Positions 51,514-59,184 of a stretch of DNA of 64,000 nt are shown in pieces. Position 1 is the first letter of the stretch. Each line of letters opens with the position of its first letter. The notes beneath the pieces are model-generated. The model was not told the origin of the DNA. It worked only from the letters and a program-made list of their open reading frames with translations, and did no database searches. Source of the stretch: Candidatus Corynebacterium avicola (GTDB lineage Bacteria > Actinomycetota > Actinomycetes > Mycobacteriales > Mycobacteriaceae); contig DXGC01000070.1 in the NCBI GenBank assembly GCA_019114135.1, forward strand, positions 1 to 64,000. Direction: 5' to 3'. The position numbers were made by a program, and so were the translations under genes.

Positions 51514-53034
51514 ATGTCTCACGACCACGACGCTTCCGGCGGAGCACCCGCCGACCAGAACACGACCGAGGCCCCCGGCGCCGGAGTGAACGCCGGCCTG
51601 CTCATCGGCATCCTCGTCGCCGCAGCTTTCGTCGCGATCCTCAACGAGACCGCACTGTCGAACGCGCTGCCGTCGCTGATGACCGAGTTCAACGTCACCG
51701 AGAGCACCGCACAGTGGCTGACCACCATGTTCATGCTGACCATGGCGGTGGTGATCCCCACGACCGGTTACCTCATGGAACGGCTGACCCTGCGCACGAT
51801 CTACACGATCGCCCTCTCACTCTTCCTCGCCGGCAGCATCATCGCTGCCGCGGCACCGGCCTTCGCACTGCTGCTGATCGCCCGCGTCCTGCAGGCCGCC
51901 GGTACCGCGCTGATCATCCCGTTGCTGATGACCACCATCATGATCCTCATCCCGGTGGATCGACGTGGTTCGGTGTTTGGTCTGGTCACCATCGTCATGG
52001 CCGTCGGCCCCGCCGTCGGCCCGACCTTCGCGGGCCTGATCCTGGAGGTCTCCAGCTGGCGCTGGATCTTCCTCGTGATGATCCCGCTGGCACTGATCGC
52101 ACTGCTCATGGGTCTGTGGCAGATCCGCAACTACAACGAGCCGTCCAACCCGCCGTTCGACCTGGTGTCGGTGTTCCTCTCCGCCATCGGTTTCGGCGCG
52201 ACGATCTACGGTCTCTCCGGCCTCGGCGAGATCGCCGAGAGCTTCCCGGTGGTCGCGGTGATCTGCCTGGTCGTTGGCCTCGCCGTGCTCGTGGTGTTCT
52301 TCCGTCGCCAGGGTGCGCTGATGCGTGCCGAGGCTGCCGGCGACCACAAGGCTCCGCTGCTGAACACCACCCCGCTGAAGATCCGGGAGTTTTCCTGGTC
52401 GCTCGGCCTGATGCTGCTGAGCTTCGGTACGATGTTCGGCTTCATCATCATCATGCCGATCTTCGGCCAGACCGTCCTGGGGCTCTCCGAGCTGCAGACC
52501 GGCCTGGTGTCGCTGCCCGGTGGTCTGGTCATGGGTGCCGCGGGTCCGATCATCGGTCGTCTCTACGACCGGATGGGCACCCGACCGCTGATCATCCCCG
52601 GCGGTGCGCTGCTGATGGCGGCCATGGGCCTGTTGCTGTTGCTCGACGAGAACAAGACCTTCTGGTACCTCACCGGCGTGGCTGTCGTGCTGATGCTGGG
52701 CCTGTCCTGCCTGATGACCCCGCTGATGTCGAACGCCCTGGCCGCCGTGCCGGACACCATGTCCTCGCACGGCTCGGCGATCCTCAACACCCTGCAGCAG
52801 ATCGCCGGTGCCGCCGGTACCGCACTTTTCATCGCGGTGATGGGCTTCGGTTCCTCGAACTCCGGTGCCGCCGACCCCATCACGGCGCTGGTGGACGGTG
52901 TCCACGTCGCCTTCTACCTGGGTGCCGGCATCTCCGTGCTGGTGTTCGTGCTGGCCGTGGTGCTGCGCATCGACGCCCGTGACATCCCGAAGGAGCAGCG
53001 CGGCAGCGCCCCGCAGCGGGTCGACGCCGAGTAG
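51514..53034 (+). CDS. DHA2-family MFS multidrug efflux transporter (14 TM)
   Basis: A 506-residue membrane protein with about 14 helices, the EmrB/QacA (DHA2) type. Diagnostic parts: FVAILNETALSNALPSLMTEFNVTESTAQWLTTMFML in helices 1-2, a motif A-like MERLTLRTIYTIALSLF, and the antiporter motif C region MAVGPAVGPTFAGLILEVSSWRWIF. Such proteins use the proton gradient to export lipophilic drugs. GGAGG lies 10 bases before ATG 51514. No TetR or MarR regulator is adjacent, though the long upstream spacer may hold regulatory sites. Confidence 0.9.
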   Translation: MSHDHDASGGAPADQNTTEAPGAGVNAGLLIGILVAAAFVAILNETALSNALPSLMTEFNVTESTAQWLTTMFMLTMAVVIPTTGYLMERLTLRTIYTIALSLFLAGSIIAAAAPAFALLLIARVLQAAGTALIIPLLMTTIMILIPVDRRGSVFGLVTIVMAVGPAVGPTFAGLILEVSSWRWIFLVMIPLALIALLMGLWQIRNYNEPSNPPFDLVSVFLSAIGFGATIYGLSGLGEIAESFPVVAVICLVVGLAVLVVFFRRQGALMRAEAAGDHKAPLLNTTPLKIREFSWSLGLMLLSFGTMFGFIIIMPIFGQTVLGLSELQTGLVSLPGGLVMGAAGPIIGRLYDRMGTRPLIIPGGALLMAAMGLLLLLDENKTFWYLTGVAVVLMLGLSCLMTPLMSNALAAVPDTMSSHGSAILNTLQQIAGAAGTALFIAVMGFGSSNSGAADPITALVDGVHVAFYLGAGISVLVFVLAVVLRIDARDIPKEQRGSAPQRVDAE

Positions 53035-53045
53035 ACGTTGCGTAG

Positions 53046-53070
53046 ATACTACGCCGTTACTGCGTAGTAT
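53046..53070. promoter_or_regulatory. Palindrome overlapping a TAGTAT -10 box
   Basis: ATACTACGC / GCGTAGTAT (53046-53054 and 53062-53070), perfect 9-bp arms around 7 bases. The right arm includes TAGTAT, which lies 7 bases before GTG 53078, so a repressor bound here would block a leaderless promoter. It could alternatively be the exporter's terminator hairpin. Confidence 0.5.
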
Positions 53071-53077
53071 CAGTGGG

Positions 53078-53569
53078 GTGAATGGCGTGACCCCACCACC
53101 TGGCCTGTTCCCGTCGGACGACAACGAGTCGTCCGGCGGGTTCGGTGTAGGTGGGGATAGTTTGAGAGCTGCCGAGGAGAAGCGGTCCCGCCGGAACCGC
53201 AGGCTCCTGATCATCGTCGCGATCTTCGCCGTGGTTGTGGCGGTCGGCGTGGCCTTCTTCCGGTGGTACTCGGAGTCCTACGTGGTACGTCCCGGTGGAT
53301 TGGGGGAGAATGCCGCGCGGGCCGCGTGCGAGGACGCGGTGCGTATCGAGTCCGGGTACGGGGAGGACGCCGTCCTCGACCTCTGGGGTGCGACGATCGT
53401 TCCTGTCGACGGTGCTGATGGCGCCGACGAGACCGACCAGTGGCTGGTCGAGGGGCAGGTCTTCGCCGAGGAGATCCGCGGCGTGGACCCGGCCGACGGT
53501 TCCCGCACCGACGGCGAAGAGTTCAGCTGCACGGTGGGGGAGGATGACGCGGTCGTCACGATGCGCTGA
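53078..53569 (+). CDS. Single-pass membrane-anchored protein of unknown function
   Basis: A 163-residue protein. A Pro/Asp/Gly-rich N terminus and basic RAAEEKRSRRNRR precede one helix (LLIIVAIFAVVVAVGVAFFRW, about 38-58); the rest is an extracytoplasmic domain with two Cys (RAACEDAV and FSCTVGED) that could pair. No family recognised. GTG 53078 is chosen because a TAGTAT box ends 7 bases upstream; upstream codons in this frame belong to the exporter's shadow. It is convergent with the lipase gene, 13 bases away. Confidence 0.62.
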   Translation: MNGVTPPPGLFPSDDNESSGGFGVGGDSLRAAEEKRSRRNRRLLIIVAIFAVVVAVGVAFFRWYSESYVVRPGGLGENAARAACEDAVRIESGYGEDAVLDLWGATIVPVDGADGADETDQWLVEGQVFAEEIRGVDPADGSRTDGEEFSCTVGEDDAVVTMR

Positions 53570-53582
53570 AGCATCCGTCCGG

Positions 53583-54716
53583 TCAGGCCGGGCAGTTTGC
53601 TGCCCGGGAGTTGAGCTCCGACGTGCATTCGCCGTCGAGAACAGCGACCCCGACATCCGTCGGGCCGACATCCGCCGGCTCATTTGTCACCGTTGCTGGC
53701 GTGACGGGGGTTCCGTCGCTCCACCTGCCCATGTAGGAAAGGTCCTCGTCGCAGTTCTGCCCCGTCAGTGAACAACTCTGGAGGGCGTCGCCGGTCCGGT
53801 AGATCCCGTAGTAGCGCAGTGCGTCCTCGGGATGGAGCATGGTGTTCGGTGTCATGTGGGAGGCATCGAGCTTGTGGACCGTCCCGTGCCCGTCGCCGTG
53901 GACGGTGATGTGCTTCTTCTGGTCGTCCGGGAGGGTGTAGGCGTTGAACATCTCGATGCCGACGCGGTTGTCCATGATCTGGTCGTTGTCGTATCCCTCG
54001 ACGACTACACGAGCGTGTTCAGGGAGTTCGATCGGACCGGTGCCGAGACCTGCCGTGAAGGCCGGGGCGAGCTGGAAGAGCCACATCGCCTCGGAGCCCC
54101 AGCCTCTCTCGTCAGCCTTCTGTGCCAGGTAGGGGACGGCTCCGCCGCCCATGGAGTGGCCCACGATGCCGAGTCGGTCGAAGTCTCCGCGGGGAGCCAG
54201 TGCTTCGGCACCACCGATGGTCTTGTCCAGTGTCTTTATGCTTCCCTCGAAGTCGTACGGGTTGGTGGCCCAGGTCGAGAACACCACGACGTTCCCCTGG
54301 CTCACGTAGTGGTCGATGAGGTCTTTGTGCAGGACGCTCTGACCGGCGATCTGGGCGTCGATCCCCGACATCAGGCCGTGGACCAGCACCACCGTGGGGC
54401 GCTTCGCGTCATTGCAGTGACCACCGGTCAGTGGGGTCTCCGCGGACCCTTCGGGGGAGTAGACGATGGTTTTCTGGGTCGGGTCGTCGGGGTTGACCGT
54501 GGTTGTCGAACTCGACCCGCAGGGGCCTGCCGATCCCGGTCCCTCCGACGGCTGCGCAGGCGGGTGGACGATCTGGCCACTGGACGAGGCCGGGGCGGCC
54601 GACGCCAGCGGTGCCACTGCAATGGCGAGAAGTGCAGCAAAAGCCGCACACAGGGCGGTGAAGAAGGGGATGCGGTGACCGGGCGATGCCGGGCGGTATA
54701 CCTCTTGAAGTGTCAT
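53583..54716 (-). CDS. Secreted lipase-like alpha/beta hydrolase
   Basis: A 377-residue protein with a Sec signal peptide (hydrophobic 17-38, cleavage probably after ASA at about 40). The alpha/beta-hydrolase core has VVLVHGLMSG (oxyanion region), nucleophile Ser188 in GIVGHSMGGGAVPYL, an acidic residue candidate in VVVEGYDNDQIMDN, and a His candidate in THVHGDGHGTVH-type sequence near 283. It resembles secreted actinobacterial lipases and polyester-cleaving esterases, but has an added C-terminal part with two Cys pairs (SCSLTGQNC; CTSELNSRAANC). Substrate not predictable. Upstream lies a TGTTC-N7-GAACA palindrome. Confidence 0.8.
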   Translation of the reverse strand: MTLQEVYRPASPGHRIPFFTALCAAFAALLAIAVAPLASAAPASSSGQIVHPPAQPSEGPGSAGPCGSSSTTTVNPDDPTQKTIVYSPEGSAETPLTGGHCNDAKRPTVVLVHGLMSGIDAQIAGQSVLHKDLIDHYVSQGNVVVFSTWATNPYDFEGSIKTLDKTIGGAEALAPRGDFDRLGIVGHSMGGGAVPYLAQKADERGWGSEAMWLFQLAPAFTAGLGTGPIELPEHARVVVEGYDNDQIMDNRVGIEMFNAYTLPDDQKKHITVHGDGHGTVHKLDASHMTPNTMLHPEDALRYYGIYRTGDALQSCSLTGQNCDEDLSYMGRWSDGTPVTPATVTNEPADVGPTDVGVAVLDGECTSELNSRAANCPA

Positions 54717-54770
54717 GATGGGACGGAGTTCCTTTCAGGGAACGGGGGTGAGGGGTGTCAGCAACCCTAT

Positions 54771-54787
54771 TGTTCTCAAGAGGAACA
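54771..54787. promoter_or_regulatory. Palindrome upstream of the secreted hydrolase gene
   Basis: TGTTC-TCAAGAG-GAACA, perfect 5-bp outer arms, 55 bases before the ATG at 54716. A candidate operator. Confidence 0.35.
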
Positions 54788-54866
54788 TTAGATACCCCGT
54801 TCCGTCTGGCGGCACAGTTGACGGTTTACAGCGCTACCGGGGGTACCTAGCTGGCGAGAGGTCTGA

Positions 54867-55691
54867 TCAGCCAGGCAGGAAGCTCATGACATCCTCGACG
54901 AAACGCCGGGGCGCGTCACGGTGTACCCAGTGTCCGGCTCCGTCATAGGTCGTCACCTCGACCCCCAGGGCGGACATCCTGTCAGCATCCTCACCAGGGA
55001 CGGACCCGTGTTCACCGCGAATCAGCCGAGTGGGCGTTGGAAGACCACGCAGGTCTTCCCACAGTCTCTCCCGGTCGGGGTCGGGCAGAGGGAGGGCACG
55101 GTGTAAGCCGACGACGTCCGTCCTGCGCCTCCACCGACCGTCAGCCTGCTGTACCAGTCCGTAGCGGGGATGACCGGTCCCGGGTCTCCGGGACCCGACC
55201 GCGCTCTCGGCCTCGGTGTAGGTGGCGAAGGATTCCTGCGGGACCGGGCGGTTGCGGAGGGACTCCCGTTGATCCGGGGTGAAGTCCCGGGGAAGTGAGT
55301 CCACGAGGACGACCGGTCCGAACAGTCCGGGGTGCCGGGTCGCGAAGGAGACGGCGATGTATCCGCCGAGGGAATGCCCGATGACGGGGAGTGGTCCCTG
55401 GGAGTCCAGTCCGGTCTGTGCCATGAATTCCCGCAGGTCGTCGACGTAGGACCTGAGCGAGTAGTCGCTGTCGGGGCTCCAGGCGCTCTCGCCGTGACCG
55501 CGATGGTCAGGTGCGTGGACACTCCAGCGGTCGGCGAAGTCCGGGGCGGTGTGTCGCCAGGTTCCCCGGGCTGAGCTGTAGCCGCCGTGGAGCAGGAGAA
55601 GAGCAGGGTTGGACGGATCTCCCCACCGGAGGTGGTGGTGGCGACGCCCAGCGATCGTGGTCCACCCGTCCCGTCCTGCCGAGATCTCCAC
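54867..55691 (-). CDS. Alpha/beta hydrolase (esterase/epoxide-hydrolase-like)
   Basis: A 274-residue soluble alpha/beta hydrolase. It has LLLLHGGYSSARGTW (oxyanion loop), APDHRGHGES, nucleophile Ser107 in VIGHSLGGYIAVSFA, a late acidic residue in LIRGEHGSVPGED, and the catalytic His in GAGHWVHRDAPRRFVEDV. GTG 55691 begins 5 bases after the IclR stop codon, suggesting coupling; the longer frame to 55973 is antisense within iclR. It may act on an ester or ring-fission intermediate of the adjoining aromatic pathway; this is inferred from position only. Confidence 0.8.
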   Translation of the reverse strand: MEISAGRDGWTTIAGRRHHHLRWGDPSNPALLLLHGGYSSARGTWRHTAPDFADRWSVHAPDHRGHGESAWSPDSDYSLRSYVDDLREFMAQTGLDSQGPLPVIGHSLGGYIAVSFATRHPGLFGPVVLVDSLPRDFTPDQRESLRNRPVPQESFATYTEAESAVGSRRPGTGHPRYGLVQQADGRWRRRTDVVGLHRALPLPDPDRERLWEDLRGLPTPTRLIRGEHGSVPGEDADRMSALGVEVTTYDGAGHWVHRDAPRRFVEDVMSFLPG

Positions 55692-55696
55692 GATGG

Positions 55697-56494
55697 TCAG
55701 GCGGTCTGCCGTTGTGTGGCGGCGGTCAGTGTCCGGGACGCTGCCTCCCCCACGGTGCGGAGGATGTACTCGACCTCGCGGGGACGGAAGGTCTCGGTGT
55801 GGCCCGAAATGGACAGCGAGGCGACCGGGCAACCGGATCCATCGGTCACGGGAACCGCGACGCAGCTCAGGTTGGTGAGGCACTCTCCCCGGTCGTAGGC
55901 GATCCCGGTACGTCGGATCTGCGCGAACTCCGCCCGGAGTTTGCTCTCCTCGGTGATCGTCGTGTCCGTCCACCTCTGACGGGGAACAGCGAGGGCCATC
56001 TCGAGTTCGCTGGAGTTCGACGCGACCAGGACCTTGCCCGCACCTGTGCAGTAGGTGGGCATCCGACCGCCGATTCGGCTCGGGGTCTCGAGTCGTGTCC
56101 GTCCTTCGAGCTTGTTGAGGTAGACCACCTGGGTGCCTTCCAGGACCCCCAACTGGACGGTCATGCCTGTCGCGGAGAACAGCTCGGTGAGAAACGGGGT
56201 CAGAAGGTTCCGTAGCCGGTCGTGGGTGGCCACGGTGCCCTGTGCGCCGAGGCCGCGGAGTGTCGTGCCGAAACGGTAGGCCGTGCCGACCCGTTCCACC
56301 ATCCCGTTCTCCTCGAGGTTCCCGAGGATCCGGTAGGCGGTCGACTTGCTGAGTCCCGAGCGGCGCGCGATCTCACTCACGCCGATTCCGTTGTTGGCAT
56401 CGCGTCGGAAAGCCCTGAGTACGGCGACGGCCTTGTCGACCGAGGTCATGTCCTTCGCGTTCGCGCACGTCTTGTCTGCAGTGGGAGTAGTCAT
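55697..56494 (-). CDS. IclR-family transcriptional regulator
   Basis: A 265-residue regulator: N-terminal winged helix (SVDKAVAVLRAFRRDANNGIGVSEIARRSGLSKSTAYRILGNLEENGMV, about 17-65) and an IclR effector domain with GRMPTYCTGAGKVLVA and the C-terminal FRPREVEYILRTVGEAA. IclR proteins often control aromatic-acid catabolism as activators or repressors. ATG 56494 (MTTPTADK) is chosen over GTG 56560. It is divergent from the XRE-cupin gene and followed closely by a hydrolase. The palindrome at 58288 near the catabolic operon is one possible target. Confidence 0.87.
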   Translation of the reverse strand: MTTPTADKTCANAKDMTSVDKAVAVLRAFRRDANNGIGVSEIARRSGLSKSTAYRILGNLEENGMVERVGTAYRFGTTLRGLGAQGTVATHDRLRNLLTPFLTELFSATGMTVQLGVLEGTQVVYLNKLEGRTRLETPSRIGGRMPTYCTGAGKVLVASNSSELEMALAVPRQRWTDTTITEESKLRAEFAQIRRTGIAYDRGECLTNLSCVAVPVTDGSGCPVASLSISGHTETFRPREVEYILRTVGEAASRTLTAATQRQTA

Positions 56495-56635
56495 GTCCCT
56501 GGTCCTCTTCTCTGGTGAGGTCTGTATGAAGTGGTGTTGTGTCGTCAGGGGACAGTTCACTTCATAGATGCAAACTTCGCCAGGGGATCGGTAGGGTGAA
56601 GTAGACCGACACGATCGACGGAAAGCGGGTCAAAA

Positions 56636-57214
56636 ATGAGTGCTACAGGTCACATTCTTGCCCGAAACATCAAACTTCACCGGCAACATCAGGACCTGTC
56701 GATGCAACAACTGGCGAATCTGTCTGGTGTATCAAAACAGACCATTATCGACGTCGAAGGGCAGCGGGGGAACCCCACCATCGACACGCTGGAGAGGGTT
56801 GCAGGGGCACTCGGAATGACGGTGCGGGCCCTCGTCTCCGATGTCGGGGCCGATGTCATGCACAAGTCCGGGGACGCGGCGAGGTGGCATGTCCAGAAAC
56901 AGTTGGACGTCCGTCGACTGGACTCCATCTACGGGTCGGGCTACGTGGTCAATTCACTCATCCGACTGGTGGCAGACCGTCACGGACGGAGTGCCTTCAC
57001 GGGGCCGCGCGGCATGTTGCGTCACTGCTTCGTCATTGAAGGTGAGGTGGAACTGGGTCCGGAGGGCCGGACGGTGGTCGCCGGCGTGGGGGATTTTGTC
57101 CGCTTCCCGGGGGAGGGGGCGCACATCATCGCCCCCGTCGCGAAGTCGTCCCTGGTCTTCGTGTGCTCGACGATGCCGCAACAGTCCTTGTCCGGGCTCG
57201 AGGACCCGTTCTGA
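56636..57214 (+). CDS. XRE-family regulator with cupin domain
   Basis: A 192-residue regulator: helix-turn-helix (about 10-65; LSMQQLANLSGVSKQTIIDVEGQRGNPTIDTLERVAGALGM) and a C-terminal cupin barrel (about 110-185; CFVIEGEVELGPEGRTVVAGVGDFVRFPGEGAHII). This architecture senses small molecules and controls adjacent catabolic or transport genes. GGAAAG lies 12 bases before ATG 56636. It lies between iclR and the MDR gene, so the aromatic cluster has two local regulators. Repeated TTCACTTCA-like sequences in the divergent spacer may be its sites. Confidence 0.83.
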   Translation: MSATGHILARNIKLHRQHQDLSMQQLANLSGVSKQTIIDVEGQRGNPTIDTLERVAGALGMTVRALVSDVGADVMHKSGDAARWHVQKQLDVRRLDSIYGSGYVVNSLIRLVADRHGRSAFTGPRGMLRHCFVIEGEVELGPEGRTVVAGVGDFVRFPGEGAHIIAPVAKSSLVFVCSTMPQQSLSGLEDPF

Positions 57215-57248
57215 TGCACGAGCAGTGACCGCAGTGTCCTCAGTGACC

Positions 57249-58217
57249 TCAGGGGAACTCGACGACGATCTTGCCCAGCGTGCCGGTGTCGAGCATCCGA
57301 CGGTAGCCGTCGGGGATGTCGTCGAAACCGATGGTCTCGACATTGGGGCGGGCACCGCCGGAGTCGATCGCCCTCAGCAGCGCGCCGAACTCGTCCCTGG
57401 TGCAACCGGTCGAGCCGATCACGCTGAGCTGCTGGTAGAAGATCCGCTCAAGCTCCGACGGGGGCATGCCGCCGCTGGTGGCACCTGCGATGACGATCTT
57501 GCCGCCGGGCCGCAGCGCCCGCAGCGAGTGCTTCCACGTGGCCTCACCGATCGTCTCGATCACGGCGTCCACCCGGTTCGGGACCCGCTCACCGGGTTCA
57601 AGGACGACGTCCGCACCGCACTGCGCCGCGAACTCCCGCTTCTCCGGGGTGCGGGCCGTCGCGTAGACCACCGCCCCGGCCTGTTTGGCCAGGGCGATCG
57701 CCGCACTGGCGACTCCACCGTTTCCTCCCTGGACCAGGACCCGCGAACCCGGCGTGACCTCGGCACGGGTGAACAGCATCCGGTAGGCGGTGCCCCAAGC
57801 CACCCCGAGGCAGGCAGCGGCAGCGAAGCTGATGGAGGACGGCTTCTCGACGACCATCTCGTCCGGGACGATGACGTAGTCGGCCAGGGTCCCGTTGATC
57901 GTCTCGGACATGAGTGACCGCTTCGGGTCCATCGTCGAGTCACCACCACCCCGGTTGGCGTCACCCATGACCGGGTAGATCACGACCTCACGTCCGTCAT
58001 CGGTGACGCCGGCCCCCTCACACCCCAGGATGATGGGGATGCGCTCCTTGGGATGACCCACCCCGCGCAGCGTCCAGATGTCGTGCGGGTTCAGCGATGC
58101 CGCTCGCAGACGGATGCGGGTCCAACCCTCCGGGGCCTCGGGGGTGTCCACCTCCTTGAGCTCGAGCCCTTCGAAGGGGTCATCGTAGTTCTGGGACGTT
58201 GCCACGGCGGCGCGCAT
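57249..58217 (-). CDS. Quinone oxidoreductase-like zinc-binding dehydrogenase family (MDR) protein
   Basis: A 322-residue medium-chain dehydrogenase/reductase. The GroES-like N-terminal part has LNPHDIWTLRGVG and IILGCEGAGV; the Rossmann part has VLVQGGNGGVASAAIALAKQAGAVVYATARTPEKRE and GGKIVIAGATSGG. The Cys/His ligands of catalytic zinc are largely missing, as in quinone or enoyl reductases. AGGAGG lies before ATG 58217. It is divergent from the dioxygenase operon across a 132-base spacer with two palindromes, so probably co-regulated. A role in reducing an unsaturated intermediate is inference. Confidence 0.82.
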   Translation of the reverse strand: MRAAVATSQNYDDPFEGLELKEVDTPEAPEGWTRIRLRAASLNPHDIWTLRGVGHPKERIPIILGCEGAGVTDDGREVVIYPVMGDANRGGGDSTMDPKRSLMSETINGTLADYVIVPDEMVVEKPSSISFAAAACLGVAWGTAYRMLFTRAEVTPGSRVLVQGGNGGVASAAIALAKQAGAVVYATARTPEKREFAAQCGADVVLEPGERVPNRVDAVIETIGEATWKHSLRALRPGGKIVIAGATSGGMPPSELERIFYQQLSVIGSTGCTRDEFGALLRAIDSGGARPNVETIGFDDIPDGYRRMLDTGTLGKIVVEFP

Positions 58218-58287
58218 AGGTTCCTCCTGATCGGGTGGTCTGTGACGTGCCTCATTGTGGACGGGCTGATCGGGGCGCCACAGCCCC

Positions 58288-58322
58288 GTGTTCCGGACAC
58301 CGGAACACACGGTGGAACCGTG
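58288..58322. promoter_or_regulatory. Two overlapping palindromes in the divergent aromatic-operon promoter
   Basis: First: arms GTGTTCCGG (58288-58296) and CCGGAACAC (58300-58308) around ACA, perfect over 9 bp. Second: CACGGT (58308-58313) and ACCGTG (58317-58322) around GGA. Likely operators for the IclR or XRE-cupin regulator. The spacer separates the MDR gene from the hydratase-dioxygenase operon. Confidence 0.6.
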
Positions 58323-58349
58323 CTGCACGGGTGCCAGAAGATTGTGTCC

Positions 58350-59156
58350 ATGAACACAACACCTTCCCTGGACATCGAGGAAGCGGCTCGCTCGCTGGCC
58401 CGCGCGGAAGCCGACGTGACCGGCATCGAACCGCTCACCACCACCTATCCCGGACTCACGGTCGAGGACGCCTACCGGATCCAGCGCGTGAACACGGAGG
58501 CCCGAACGGTCCGGGGGGAGCGGATCACCGGACGCAAGATCGGCCTGACCTCGCTCGCCATGCAGAAGCAGCTCGGCGTCGACCAGCCCGACTTCGGCGC
58601 GATCACCGACGCCCTCGAGGTGCCGGACGGGTCCTCCCTCGACCCTGAGCTGTTCGTGAAGTCGCGTCTGGAGCCGGAGTTCGCCGTCGAACTGGGGCGT
58701 GACCTCCCTGCCGAGCCGACCTACGAGGACGTGCGGGACGCAGTGAGTGCGGTGGGGCTCGCCTTCGAGGTGATCGACTCGCGCATCGCCGACTGGAAGA
58801 TCACCTTGCCCGACACCGTGGCCGACAACGCGTCCATGGCCCGGGTCGTCTGGGGGGAGTTCCGACCGGCGACCACTGACCTGCTGGAGGAACTCCCTGG
58901 GGCCGTGATCACCATGTTCCGTGACGACGAGCAGGTCGCACAGGGTGCCGGGTCCGCCGTTCTCGGGGATCCGATCCTCTCCGTCCACTGGCTCGCCCGC
59001 GCGCTCGGCGCACAGGGCGACACGCTCAAGGCCGGCGACAAGGTGCTCTCCGGCGCCGTCGACGCAGCCGTCGACTTCACCCCCGGTTCCCGGTGGCGGG
59101 CGGAGTGCCCCGGTTTCTCCACCGTGGAACTGAACTCCGCGACCGCCCGAGACTGA
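58350..59156 (+). CDS. 2-hydroxypenta-2,4-dienoate hydratase-like enzyme (FAH superfamily)
   Basis: A 268-residue protein of the MhpD/BphE hydratase type, which adds water to 2-hydroxypenta-2,4-dienoate (2-keto-4-pentenoate) in the lower meta-cleavage pathway. Typical sequence: LTVEDAYRIQRVNTEARTVRGERITGRKIGLTSLAMQKQLGVDQPDFG, then LEPEFAVELGRDL with metal-binding Glu residues, and GAGSAVLGDPILSVHWLARAL. ATG 58350 gives the expected N terminus. It is the first gene of the rightward catabolic operon, 28 bases before the dioxygenase alpha gene. The related 4-oxalocrotonate decarboxylase is less likely. Confidence 0.87.
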   Translation: MNTTPSLDIEEAARSLARAEADVTGIEPLTTTYPGLTVEDAYRIQRVNTEARTVRGERITGRKIGLTSLAMQKQLGVDQPDFGAITDALEVPDGSSLDPELFVKSRLEPEFAVELGRDLPAEPTYEDVRDAVSAVGLAFEVIDSRIADWKITLPDTVADNASMARVVWGEFRPATTDLLEELPGAVITMFRDDEQVAQGAGSAVLGDPILSVHWLARALGAQGDTLKAGDKVLSGAVDAAVDFTPGSRWRAECPGFSTVELNSATARD

Positions 59157-59184
59157 CCCGACCAGCCAGAGAGGTAGGTTTCCC

